DNA from: Eubacterium sp.
GTDB lineage: Bacteria > Bacillota > Clostridia > Oscillospirales > Acutalibacteraceae
Assembly (NCBI GenBank): GCA_029050995.1
Contig: JAIDLO010000187.1
Coordinates: 1-15,568 of the forward strand
Reading direction: 5' to 3'
DNA length: 15,568 nt
Below the pieces are notes generated by a model. The model did not search any database, was not told the origin of the DNA, and was given only the letters and a program-made list of their open reading frames with translations. Shown here piece by piece: positions 1 through 7,421 of this stretch (positions within the stretch are counted from its first letter, which is position 1; every line of letters starts with the position of its first letter). The position numbers and the translations under genes are program-made.

Positions 1-489
1 ATTATAATCAGAGGAAATTCGGGAAGCGGAAAAACAACATTGGCTAAAACGCTTCAACATAAATTCGGCAGAAATACAATGATTATTTCTCAGGATGTTG
101 TGCGAAGAGAAATGCTGTGGGTGCAGGATAAACCTGCAAATGAAGCTGTTGATTTGATGATTGATTTATTGAATTATGGCTCAAAGCATTGTGAAATTGT
201 TATTTTAGAAGGCATTTTATATTCCGATATTTATAAGCCGCTTTTTGAAGCAGCTGTCGAGATATTCAAAGAAAATATCTATGCATATTATTATGACATA
301 TCTTTTGAAGAAACTTTAAAAAGGCACGCTACGAAGAACAATAAGTTTTCATTCGGCGAAAATGATATGCGCAGATGGTGGCGTGATAAGGATTATATAG
401 GCTTTATTGATGAAATAAGTATTACAAGTGACTGCAGCCTTGATGAGGCAGTTGATAAAATCTATATGGATATTGAAAATAATGGGTGA
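1..489 (+). CDS. P-loop kinase, 5'-truncated by window edge
   Basis: The reading frame is open from base 1 and starts Ile-Ile-Ile-Arg followed by GNSGSGKTT, a clear Walker A motif. The TTG at 40 lies after this motif, so the true start must be upstream of the window. The visible part is 162 residues, small and single-domain, like the AAA_33/zeta-toxin-like and uridine-kinase-like P-loop proteins that phosphorylate small molecules. An LEGILY stretch (codons about 69-74 of the visible part) fits a Walker B-like strand, and an RR pair near the C-terminus may be in the lid. It stops at 487-489, four bases before the next gene's ATG, so the two are probably cotranscribed. The substrate cannot be read from the sequence; a nucleotide, sugar or drug kinase is possible. 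Confidence 0.8.
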   Translation: MIIRGNSGSGKTTLAKTLQHKFGRNTMIISQDVVRREMLWVQDKPANEAVDLMIDLLNYGSKHCEIVILEGILYSDIYKPLFEAAVEIFKENIYAYYYDISFEETLKRHATKNNKFSFGENDMRRWWRDKDYIGFIDEISITSDCSLDEAVDKIYMDIENNG

Positions 490-493
490 TTTT

Positions 494-925
494 ATGGAAA
501 TAAGAGAAGCAAGGGTTGAAGATGCAAAGGGAATTTGTGTAATCTGCAGTGAGGATTTGGGCTATTTATGCGAGCCATGCCTTGTTGAAGAAAAATTGAA
601 AAATCTTGATTCCGAGCGTGAAGCTGTTTTTGTTGCGGTTTCAGATGAAAATGCTGTTATGGGCTATATCCATATAGAAAGATGTGATACTTTGTATTTA
701 GAAACAATGGGAAATATTTTAGGGCTTGCAGTAAAATCTTCCTGCCGCAGAAATGGAATCGGCAGACGGCTTGTTGCTGAGGCTGAAAGCTGGGCTAAGC
801 ATTGCGGCATCAAATTAATGAGGCTCAATTCGGGATTTTCACGAAAGGCTGCCCATGAATTTTACAGAAATCTCGGCTATGGCAGCGAAAAAGAGCAGAT
901 TCGGTTTATGAAAAAAATAATATAG
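494..925 (+). CDS. GNAT family N-acetyltransferase
   Basis: This 143-residue protein is a normal-length single-domain GNAT, which moves an acetyl group from acetyl-CoA to an amine. The acetyl-CoA binding loop is seen as CRRNGIGRRL at residues 84-93 (the R/Q-x-x-G-x-G pattern), followed by a helix and the usual C-terminal AHEFYRNLGY element at residues 120-129. The ATG at 494 is preferred over the in-frame ATG at 428. The 428 start would overlap the upstream gene by 62 bases, while 494 follows a GGGTGAT ribosome binding site at 484-490 and the upstream stop by 4 bases. Tight linkage to the kinase suggests one transcript. The acceptor substrate is unknown; both small-molecule and protein acceptors occur in this family. 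Confidence 0.88.
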   Translation: MEIREARVEDAKGICVICSEDLGYLCEPCLVEEKLKNLDSEREAVFVAVSDENAVMGYIHIERCDTLYLETMGNILGLAVKSSCRRNGIGRRLVAEAESWAKHCGIKLMRLNSGFSRKAAHEFYRNLGYGSEKEQIRFMKKII

Positions 926-994
926 TTTTATAGAAACAGGACTGTTGTTGAAGAAGATATAAGTGATTTTTAAAGCAGTAAAAAGGAGACAAAT

Positions 995-1657
995 TTGGAA
1001 ATTCAGAATAATGTGCTGAAGCACTATTTAAGAAATTGCTATTTTATAAATGGCACTGCTTTTGCAGGGAAATCAACGATGTGTAAAATGCTTGCTGAAA
1101 AGTATGATATGATACACTGCGAAGAAAATTATAATATGGACACTATTTTATCCGTTGTTAATCAAGAGCAGCAGCCGAATCTGAATTACTTTAATTCAAA
1201 AATAGATTGGCAGGAATATGTAAACAGAACACCTGATGAATATGAAAAATGGTACAACGGAGTTTCAAAAGAGGTAACGGATTTTGAAATTGCAGAGCTA
1301 ATCAAATTATCTGCTGACAAAAAGGTTATTGTTGATACAAATATTCCATGTGATGTTTTAAAAGAAATATCAGATTACAACCATGTTGCAATCATGCTGT
1401 CGCCTCAGTCAATGGCTGTTGAAGAATTTTTTAACAGAGCTGACGAGGAAAAGCAGCTTTTATTATCGGAGATTGCAAAATCTGAAAATTCTGAAAAAAC
1501 ACTTCAGAATTTTAAAGACTGCATAGCAAGGATAAACAGTCAAAAATATTATGATATGTTTGCAGACAGTGGCTTTTTTACTGTTGTTCGGGATAATACC
1601 GAAACCGATACCCGTGCAGAAATGCTTGAAATTATATCAAAGCATTTTGGTTTATAA
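995..1657 (+). CDS. P-loop NTPase/kinase-like protein (TTG start)
   Basis: A 220-residue soluble protein with an N-terminal Walker A motif GTAFAGKST at residues 20-28, preceded by the usual hydrophobic strand (CYFIN). A VIVDTNIP stretch around residues 105-112 is a plausible Walker B-like strand. The start is TTG at 995, chosen because AGGAG at 984-988 sits 6 bases before it and no ATG fits. The fold is most like the small AAA_33/zeta-toxin-like kinases, but I do not recognise the exact family and the substrate is unknown. It lies 69 bases after the GNAT gene and is followed by an intrinsic terminator at 1668, so it probably ends the transcript carrying the two genes before it. Confidence 0.75.
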   Translation: MEIQNNVLKHYLRNCYFINGTAFAGKSTMCKMLAEKYDMIHCEENYNMDTILSVVNQEQQPNLNYFNSKIDWQEYVNRTPDEYEKWYNGVSKEVTDFEIAELIKLSADKKVIVDTNIPCDVLKEISDYNHVAIMLSPQSMAVEEFFNRADEEKQLLLSEIAKSENSEKTLQNFKDCIARINSQKYYDMFADSGFFTVVRDNTETDTRAEMLEIISKHFGL

Positions 1658-1667
1658 ATAGTTTTAC

Positions 1668-1693
1668 CCGCACTTTGTAAAGAGTGCGGTTTT
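1668..1693 (+). terminator. Intrinsic terminator after the P-loop gene
   Basis: A stem of nine pairs (1668-1676 with 1681-1689, one G-U) closes a GTAA tetraloop at 1677-1680, and TTTT follows at 1690-1693 with further T-rich sequence. It lies 10 bases after the stop at 1657 and separates that gene from the lepA promoter. Confidence 0.85.
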
Positions 1694-1701
1694 GCTTTGT
1701 C

Positions 1702-1730
1702 TTGATTTTTTCTTCTTAATTTAATATAAT
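1702..1730 (+). promoter_or_regulatory. Sigma-A promoter of the lepA operon
   Basis: TTGATT at 1702-1707 (-35) and TATAAT at 1725-1730 (-10) are 17 bases apart, the optimal spacing, with an AT-rich spacer. The predicted start of transcription near 1737 gives a 5' leader of about 36 bases to the lepA TTG codon. The promoter sits directly after the upstream terminator, so the operon appears independently transcribed. Confidence 0.8.
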
Positions 1731-1772
1731 ATAGATAATTATTTATATTTGTAAATAACGGAGGAAGCACAC

Positions 1773-3590
1773 TTGGCTGTTAATAAAAATAACATCAGAA
1801 ATTTTTCAATTATTGCACATATAGATCACGGAAAATCAACGCTTGCAGATAGGCTTTTAGAGCTTACGCAGTCTGTTGAAAAGCGAGATATGCAGGCGCA
1901 GATTCTGGACGATATGGATCTGGAGCGTGAACGCGGTATTACTATTAAGGCGCATGCAGTTAAGCTTGAATATACAGCAAAAAACGGCGAAAACTATGTT
2001 TTTAATCTGATTGACACACCCGGTCATGTAGACTTTAACTACGAGGTTTCCCGTTCTCTTGCTGCCTGCGAGGGCGCAATCCTTATTGTTGATGCGTCGC
2101 AGGGTGTTGAGGCGCAGACGCTTGCAAATACCTATCTTGCGCTTGACCACGATCTTGATATTCTTCCTGTTATAAATAAAATAGATTTGCCTGCGGCAGA
2201 CCCCGAAAGAGTTGCAACAGAGGTTGAGGATGTTGTTGGTATTCCCTGCCTTGAAGCACCGAGAGTATCGGCTAAAACGGGCGAAAATGTAGGCGAAGTG
2301 CTTGAATATATCGTTAATGAGATTCGTCCTCCCGAGGCGGATGATAACAAGCCGCTCAAGGCTTTGATTTTCGACTCAATCTATGATTCCTACAGGGGCG
2401 TTATCGTTTATGTCCGTGTTATGGAGGGTAAAATCAAAGCGGGCGATACAATGCGTATGATGTCCACAGGAGCAGAATTTACTGTTGTTGAGGTTGGCTA
2501 TATGCGTGCAACCTCTATGGAAAAAGCAAGTGAATTAACCTCAGGCGAGGTTGGCTATATTACGGCTTCTATCAAGACTGTTCACGATGCGCTTGTCGGC
2601 GATACGGTTACGACTGCCGAGAATCCTGCACCTGAAGCATTGCCCGGATACAGAAAGGTTAATCCTATGGTATTCTGCGGTGTTTATCCTGCTGACGGGG
2701 CAGACTATGAGGCGCTTCGTGATGCACTTGAAAAGCTTCAGCTGAATGATGCGGCACTTTCCTATGAGCCTGAAACCTCGGGTGCGCTCGGCTTCGGCTT
2801 CCGCTGCGGCTTCCTCGGGCTTCTTCATCTTGAAATTATTCAGGAAAGGCTTGAAAGAGAATATAATTTAGACCTTGTAACAACTGTTCCGAGTGTTGTT
2901 TATAAAATCCATATGACAGACGGCACAATGCTTGAAATTGATAATCCGACCAATTATCCGGATCCTGCAAACATTGATTACTGCGAAGAGCCGTTCTGTG
3001 ATGCACATATTTATGCGCCGAGTGAATTTGTAGGCACTGTAATGGATATGTGCCAAGACAGACGCGGCATTTTCAAAACAATGAATTATATCACGCCGGA
3101 CAGAGTGGATATTAACTATGAGCTTCCGCTTAATGAAATCATTTATGATTTCTTTGATGCGCTTAAATCACGAACAAGGGGCTATGCTTCCTTTGACTAT
3201 GAGGTTGCGGATTACAGGCAGAGCAAACTCGTTAAGGTTGATGTTATGCTCAACGGCGATATTATTGATGCGCTTTCGTTTATTATTCATACGGATAAAG
3301 CGTATCCAAGGGCAAGAAAAATTGCCGAAAAGCTGAAAGAACATATTCCGCGCCATTTGTTTGAAATTCCGATTCAGGTTGCAATCGGCGGCAAGGTTAT
3401 CGCAAGAGAAACGGTTAAGGCACTCCGCAAGGATGTGCTTGCAAAATGCTACGGCGGCGATGTTACACGAAAGAAAAAGCTTCTTGAAAAGCAAAAAGAG
3501 GGCAAAAAGCGTATGCGACAGTTCGGTTCGGTAGAGGTACCTCAAGAGGCGTTTATGGCTGTATTAAAACTTTCGTCAGATGATGAATAA
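1773..3590 (+). CDS. lepA: Elongation factor 4 (ribosomal back-translocase LepA)
   Basis: This 605-residue translational GTPase has the usual LepA length and acts on the ribosome. EF4 can move translocated ribosomes back and is linked to 30S assembly and stress tolerance. All GTPase motifs are visible: AHIDHGKS (15-22, G1), RGITI (54-58, G2), DTPGH (81-85, G3), NKID (135-138, G4) and SAKTG (166-170, G5). The family's EF-G-like domains and LepA-specific C-terminal region follow, including GFGFRCGFLGLLH near residue 341. The start is TTG at 1773 with a GGAGGAA site at 1760-1766, six bases upstream; the protein then begins AVNKNNIRNFSIIAHIDHGK as in homologues. It is first in the operon. The genes often next to lepA in Firmicutes (hemW, hrcA, grpE, dnaK) are not here. 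Confidence 0.98.
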   Translation: MAVNKNNIRNFSIIAHIDHGKSTLADRLLELTQSVEKRDMQAQILDDMDLERERGITIKAHAVKLEYTAKNGENYVFNLIDTPGHVDFNYEVSRSLAACEGAILIVDASQGVEAQTLANTYLALDHDLDILPVINKIDLPAADPERVATEVEDVVGIPCLEAPRVSAKTGENVGEVLEYIVNEIRPPEADDNKPLKALIFDSIYDSYRGVIVYVRVMEGKIKAGDTMRMMSTGAEFTVVEVGYMRATSMEKASELTSGEVGYITASIKTVHDALVGDTVTTAENPAPEALPGYRKVNPMVFCGVYPADGADYEALRDALEKLQLNDAALSYEPETSGALGFGFRCGFLGLLHLEIIQERLEREYNLDLVTTVPSVVYKIHMTDGTMLEIDNPTNYPDPANIDYCEEPFCDAHIYAPSEFVGTVMDMCQDRRGIFKTMNYITPDRVDINYELPLNEIIYDFFDALKSRTRGYASFDYEVADYRQSKLVKVDVMLNGDIIDALSFIIHTDKAYPRARKIAEKLKEHIPRHLFEIPIQVAIGGKVIARETVKALRKDVLAKCYGGDVTRKKKLLEKQKEGKKRMRQFGSVEVPQEAFMAVLKLSSDDE

Positions 3591-3606
3591 TAACTAAGGA
3601 AAACAC

Positions 3607-4338
3607 ATGTACACTTTTGAAAGATTATCGGATGAAGTTCATATTGCAACAAGCAAGGAGCATACCTTTGGTACAGATGCTCTGCTTCTTTCCTATTTTG
3701 CAAAGCCAAAGGCAAAGGATATTGCAATAGATATGGGAACAGGCTGCGGCATTATTCCGCTTTTGTGGCTCAGAAAGGAATATCCGAAAACGGTTCACTG
3801 CCTTGATATTCAGCAAAATGCGTATGAACAGGTAAAGTGCAGTATTGCGTATAACGGTTTTGAGGAAAGGCTGATTCCGCATCTTTGCGATCTGCGCGAA
3901 ATTAAAGCGCATTTTACGGCTGAAACCTTTACACTTGTTACAATGAATCCGCCGTATAAGCCTGTCGGCACGGGGATTGAGTCACTCGGAGAAAGTGCTA
4001 AAATTGCACGCCACGAGGTTTGCTGCAATATCGAGGATGCAGTTAAGGCGGCGGCTTATCTGCTTAAATACGGCGGAAGATTTTGTATGTGCCACCGTCC
4101 CGAAAGGCTTGTTGATGCAATAAGCCTTATGAGAGCTTATTCTTTAGAGCCGAAACGGCTTCGGTTTGTTGTTGATAAGGACGGAGAAGAGCCGTTTTTG
4201 TTCCTGGTTGAGGGAAAGAAAAATTCAAAGCCGTTTTTAAGAGTTGAGCCAATACTTTCAATCAAAAAGGAAAACGGCAAATTTACGGATGAAATGTTAG
4301 ATGTTTACGGCTCTTTTGCCGACGGGTATGATAAATGA
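3607..4338 (+). CDS. tRNA1(Val) A37 N6-methyltransferase-like protein (TrmN6/YfiC family)
   Basis: A 243-residue class I SAM-dependent methyltransferase. Motif I is DMGTGCG at residues 42-48 and the catalytic motif is NPPY at 114-117, the signature of enzymes that methylate an exocyclic amino group of a base. The N-terminal FGTDALLLSYF segment (21-31) is typical of the TrmN6/YfiC group, which methylates A37 of a tRNA, and of Bacillus subtilis YabB. It follows lepA by 16 bases with a TAAGGAAAA site, and its stop overlaps the rsmI start by four bases (ATGA). In Bacillus the same gene type (yabB) also sits close to the rsmI gene (yabC), with yazA between; here yazA is absent. The exact tRNA target is inferred from family. 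Confidence 0.88.
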   Translation: MYTFERLSDEVHIATSKEHTFGTDALLLSYFAKPKAKDIAIDMGTGCGIIPLLWLRKEYPKTVHCLDIQQNAYEQVKCSIAYNGFEERLIPHLCDLREIKAHFTAETFTLVTMNPPYKPVGTGIESLGESAKIARHEVCCNIEDAVKAAAYLLKYGGRFCMCHRPERLVDAISLMRAYSLEPKRLRFVVDKDGEEPFLFLVEGKKNSKPFLRVEPILSIKKENGKFTDEMLDVYGSFADGYDK

Positions 4339-5156
4339 GTGGAAAATTATTTGTTGTAGGTACGCCGATTGGAAATCTTTCCGATTTCTCTCCCCGTGCT
4401 GTTAACACACTTGAGGCAGTTGATTTTATTGCTGCCGAGGATACAAGGGTTACTTTAAAGCTGCTCAACCATTTTGGAATTAAAAAAGAAATGGTCAGCT
4501 ACTATGAACATAATAAGCGTGAACGCGGAGAAATCATTTGCCAAAGAATTCAGAACGGCGAGGACTGCGCAATCGTAACGGATGCAGGTATGCCTGCGAT
4601 TTCAGATCCGGGGGAGGATCTTGTTGCTCTCTGCCATGAGCTTGGTATACAGGTTGTTTCTGTTCCCGGACCAACGGCTTTTGCAACGGCACTTGCAATT
4701 TCGGGTATGGAAACAGGCAGATTTACCTTTGAGGGCTTTTTGAGCGTTTCCAAAAAATCACGCTTTGAGCATCTTGAAGAGATAAAAGACGAAAAAAGAA
4801 CAATTATTTTTTATGAAGCGCCGCATAAGCTTTCAAATACATTAAAGGATTTGTATGCAACCCTCGGCAACAGAAGGCTTGCTATAGTCCGTGAAATTAC
4901 AAAAATTCACGAAGAGGTTATCAATACAACGCTTCAGGAAGCAAATGAGCTTTATACAAACGGCTCGCTGAAAGGCGAAATTGTGCTGATAATAGAAGGA
5001 AAAAAGGAAGAAAAATCTTCTGAAATGACACTTGAGGATGCAGTTTTGCAGGCAAAGGAACTTGTTGAAAAGGGCTTGAGCATGAATATGGCAGCCAAGG
5101 AAATTGCATCAAAAACGCCGTTCAAAAAAGGCGATATTTATAAGGCGTTATTATGA
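4335..5156 (+). CDS. rsmI: 16S rRNA (cytidine-1402 2'-O)-methyltransferase RsmI
   Basis: This 273-residue protein belongs to the tetrapyrrole-methylase fold. RsmI methylates the 2'-O of C1402 in the 16S rRNA decoding centre. Family motifs are complete: VGTPIGNL (8-15), AAEDTR (33-38), TDAGMPAISDPG (82-93), VPGPTA (110-115) and FEGFL (132-136). The C-terminal tail with the KGEIVLIIEGK element matches full-length homologues. The ATG at 4335 overlaps the upstream stop (ATGA) and its own TGA overlaps the next start at 5153, so translation of three successive genes is probably coupled. The location among lepA and a tRNA methyltransferase fits a translation-quality module. Confidence 0.97.
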   Translation: MSGKLFVVGTPIGNLSDFSPRAVNTLEAVDFIAAEDTRVTLKLLNHFGIKKEMVSYYEHNKRERGEIICQRIQNGEDCAIVTDAGMPAISDPGEDLVALCHELGIQVVSVPGPTAFATALAISGMETGRFTFEGFLSVSKKSRFEHLEEIKDEKRTIIFYEAPHKLSNTLKDLYATLGNRRLAIVREITKIHEEVINTTLQEANELYTNGSLKGEIVLIIEGKKEEKSSEMTLEDAVLQAKELVEKGLSMNMAAKEIASKTPFKKGDIYKALL

Positions 5157-6022
5157 TTTGCAGTATTTGTCCGCGAAAATGCGGTATAGAAAGAGAAAAG
5201 GCAAACGGCTTTTGCAGAACCTCTGAAAAGTTTAAGCTTGCCAGAGCAGCCCTGCATTTCTGGGAAGAGCCTTGTATAAGCGGTAAAAACGGCAGCGGTG
5301 CAGTCTTTTTCAGCGGCTGTAATCTGAAATGTGTGTATTGCCAGAATTATGAAATCAGCAGGGAGAACAAGGGTGTGGAAATAAGCCGTGAAAGGCTTGT
5401 TGAAATTTTTGAAAATCTTGTGTCGCAGGGTGCAGAAAACATCAATCTTGTGAATCCAACGCATTATGCGCCTATGCTTGCCGATGTGCTTGAAAAATGG
5501 AAAAGCCCCGTGCCTGTTGTGTATAATTCAAGCGGTTATGAAAATGTTGAAACGCTGAAAATGCTTGACGGGCTGATTGATGTTTACCTGCCAGATTTTA
5601 AGTACATAAGAAACGATAAAGCCGAACGATACAGCAGTGCTTTTGATTATCCCGAAACAGCGAAAAAGGCGCTTGCGGAAATGTACCGCCAAACAGGAAA
5701 GGCTGTTTTTGACGGCGATCTTATGAAAAAAGGAATGATTATCCGTCATCTTATTCTGCCGCAGAACACGAATTCTTCGCTTGAAATTATAGATTATGTT
5801 TCGGAGCATTTTAAAAATGCTTATTTAAGCCTTATGGCGCAGTATGTTCCCTGCACAAGGCTTGATGATTATAAAGAAATCAACCGAACAATTACAAGGC
5901 GAGAATACGATAAGGTTGTTGATTATGCCTTGTCTAAAGGGCTTGAAAAAATATTTATTCAGGAGCTTTCTTCGGCTGATGAACAGTATATTCCGCCGTT
6001 TGATTTCAGCGGTGTTATATGA
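5153..6022 (+). CDS. Radical SAM protein, PflX-like (COG1313 group)
   Basis: A 289-residue radical SAM enzyme. The [4Fe-4S]-binding CxxxCxxC motif is CNLKCVYC at residues 56-63. Further cysteines at residues 3, 6, 10, 21 and 41 form an N-terminal CxxCPxxC-type cluster seen in the group annotated as uncharacterised Fe-S protein PflX or pyruvate-formate-lyase-activating-enzyme-like. Members resemble glycyl radical activases, but their substrates are mostly unknown. No glycyl radical enzyme gene is present here, so an activase role cannot be supported from context. The ATG overlaps the rsmI stop by four bases, and mscL follows by 26 bases. A cytosolic enzyme is expected since there is no signal peptide or membrane segment. 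Confidence 0.88.
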   Translation: MICSICPRKCGIEREKANGFCRTSEKFKLARAALHFWEEPCISGKNGSGAVFFSGCNLKCVYCQNYEISRENKGVEISRERLVEIFENLVSQGAENINLVNPTHYAPMLADVLEKWKSPVPVVYNSSGYENVETLKMLDGLIDVYLPDFKYIRNDKAERYSSAFDYPETAKKALAEMYRQTGKAVFDGDLMKKGMIIRHLILPQNTNSSLEIIDYVSEHFKNAYLSLMAQYVPCTRLDDYKEINRTITRREYDKVVDYALSKGLEKIFIQELSSADEQYIPPFDFSGVI

Positions 6023-6048
6023 TAAAATACTGAAAAGAGGAAATTAAA

Positions 6049-6462
6049 ATGAAAAAGTTTTTTAAAGAGTTTAAGGAATTTATTTCAAAGGGTAATGTGC
6101 TTGATTTAGCGGTCGGCGTTATTATCGGCGGTGCGTTTTCAACAATCGTTACCTCACTTACGGATAATATAATCAATCCGCTTATAAACTGTATCGGCGG
6201 TGCGGAAATTCAGGGAAAAATCCATTTAATCGGAGATAATTATATTGATTACGGCGCATTTATTTCAGCAATCATTAATTTCTTGATTATGGCATTTGTT
6301 ATCTTCTGCATTGTTAAGGCAGTGAACAAGGCTATGACAATCGGTCATAAAAAAGAAGAGAAAGCTGAAGAGCCAACAACAAAAATATGTCCGTTCTGCA
6401 AAAGCGAAATCGCTGTTGATGCGGTTAAATGTCCGCATTGCACATCGGATTTAACTGAATAA
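6049..6462 (+). CDS. mscL: Large-conductance mechanosensitive channel MscL with C-terminal zinc ribbon
   Basis: The protein is 137 residues with the MscL plan: an amphipathic N-terminal helix (KKFFKEFKEFISKGNVLDLA), TM1 at about 16-45 with the conserved AVGVIIGGAFSTIVTSL, a periplasmic-side loop, and TM2 at about 69-95. MscL opens under membrane tension to release solutes during hypo-osmotic shock. The C-terminus differs from the E. coli type: after a charged linker it carries CPFC (114-117) and CPHC (128-131), a zinc-ribbon-like pair. I believe this extension is common in clostridial MscL. A GAGGAAA site precedes the ATG by 7 bases. The gene sits inside the lepA operon without its own visible promoter. 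Confidence 0.96.
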   Translation: MKKFFKEFKEFISKGNVLDLAVGVIIGGAFSTIVTSLTDNIINPLINCIGGAEIQGKIHLIGDNYIDYGAFISAIINFLIMAFVIFCIVKAVNKAMTIGHKKEEKAEEPTTKICPFCKSEIAVDAVKCPHCTSDLTE

Positions 6463-6480
6463 TTTTAAGGGGTGTTTTAT

Positions 6481-7416
6481 ATGAAAGTTAAGGAGTATAA
6501 TTTTAAATCAGCAACAGGTGTATGCACGATTTATGGTTGTGAATATACGCCGGATAATGATGAGGTAAAGGCAGTTCTTGTCCTTCATCATGGTATGGCA
6601 GAGCATCAGAAAAGATATCGTAATTTTATTGAATTTCTTACTGAAAACGGTATTGCTGTTTTTATGCATGATATGGCAAACCACGGAAAGTCGAATCAGA
6701 ATTTTGAAGAAGCAGGCTATTTCGGCGATAAGAATGGATTTAAATTCCTTGTTAAAGATTTAAAAACAACATTTGACAGGGCAAAGGCAGCATATCCAGA
6801 TAAGAAAATTATCGCCATGGGCCATTCAATGGGCTCTTTCATAACAAGATGCTTTACTGCCTGGTATGCTGATGCAGGTTTTTCGGGTGCTGTTTATATG
6901 GGCACAGGCGGTTCAAACCCAGCAGCAGGCGCAGGCGATATTATTTCAGCAGGGCTTGCGAAAATTAAAGGCACAAAGCATAAGTCAAAGTTTATTGATA
7001 AGCTTACCTTTGGTGCTTACAATAAAAAGTTTGAGGGCAGAACGCCGTTTGACTGGCTTACCCGTGATCCGGCAATTGTTGATCAATACATAGCGGATGA
7101 TTACTGCGGCTTTTTATTCACTGTGCAGGGTATGAATGATCTTGTTAAGCTGAATATCAATGCTAATACGGAAGAGTGGTATGCTAAAGTGCCGAAGGAT
7201 ATTCCGATTCTTGTGATCAGCGGAGAAATGGACCCTGTTGGTAATTACGGAGCAGGCATTAAGGAAGTGCATTCCAAGCTTGTTGAAAGCGGTCATTCAA
7301 AAGCGCAGATTAAGCTTTATGAGAATGGCAGACACGAAATTTTAAATGAAATAAATAAAGAAGAGGTATATGCAGATATCCTTTCCTTTATTGAAAATAC
7401 TGTTTTAGGAGATTGA
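6481..7416 (+). CDS. Alpha/beta hydrolase, monoacylglycerol-lipase-like (Hydrolase_4)
   Basis: This 311-residue serine hydrolase shows the nucleophile elbow GHSMG at 114-118 (Ser116), the oxyanion-type HHGMAEH at 36-42, an acid candidate Asp251 in SGEMDPVG, and the histidine His285 in GRHEILNE. This order and spacing match lysophospholipase and monoglyceride lipase relatives that cleave esters of glycerol or small acyl esters. There is no signal peptide, so it acts in the cytosol. The ATG at 6481 is chosen over the in-frame GTG at 6472 because the AAGGGGTG site at 6467-6474 is well spaced for 6481 and overlaps 6472. It lies 18 bases after mscL and 5 bases before the IolB-like gene, so it belongs to the same operon. 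The natural ester is unknown. Confidence 0.9.
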   Translation: MKVKEYNFKSATGVCTIYGCEYTPDNDEVKAVLVLHHGMAEHQKRYRNFIEFLTENGIAVFMHDMANHGKSNQNFEEAGYFGDKNGFKFLVKDLKTTFDRAKAAYPDKKIIAMGHSMGSFITRCFTAWYADAGFSGAVYMGTGGSNPAAGAGDIISAGLAKIKGTKHKSKFIDKLTFGAYNKKFEGRTPFDWLTRDPAIVDQYIADDYCGFLFTVQGMNDLVKLNINANTEEWYAKVPKDIPILVISGEMDPVGNYGAGIKEVHSKLVESGHSKAQIKLYENGRHEILNEINKEEVYADILSFIENTVLGD

Positions 7417-7421
7417 TAATT

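Noticed and set aside
926..973. Fifteen further sense codons in frame after the GNAT TAG stop, which could suggest stop read-through.
   Set aside because: The GNAT already has a full-length C-terminus, the extension is short, and no structure or read-through context is visible; chance open frame is simpler.
1857..3545. Several open frames on the minus strand and in other frames within lepA and neighbouring genes.
   Set aside because: They lie wholly inside strongly conserved genes, have no ribosome binding sites, and encode low-complexity, Arg/Cys/Ile-rich peptides typical of shadow frames.
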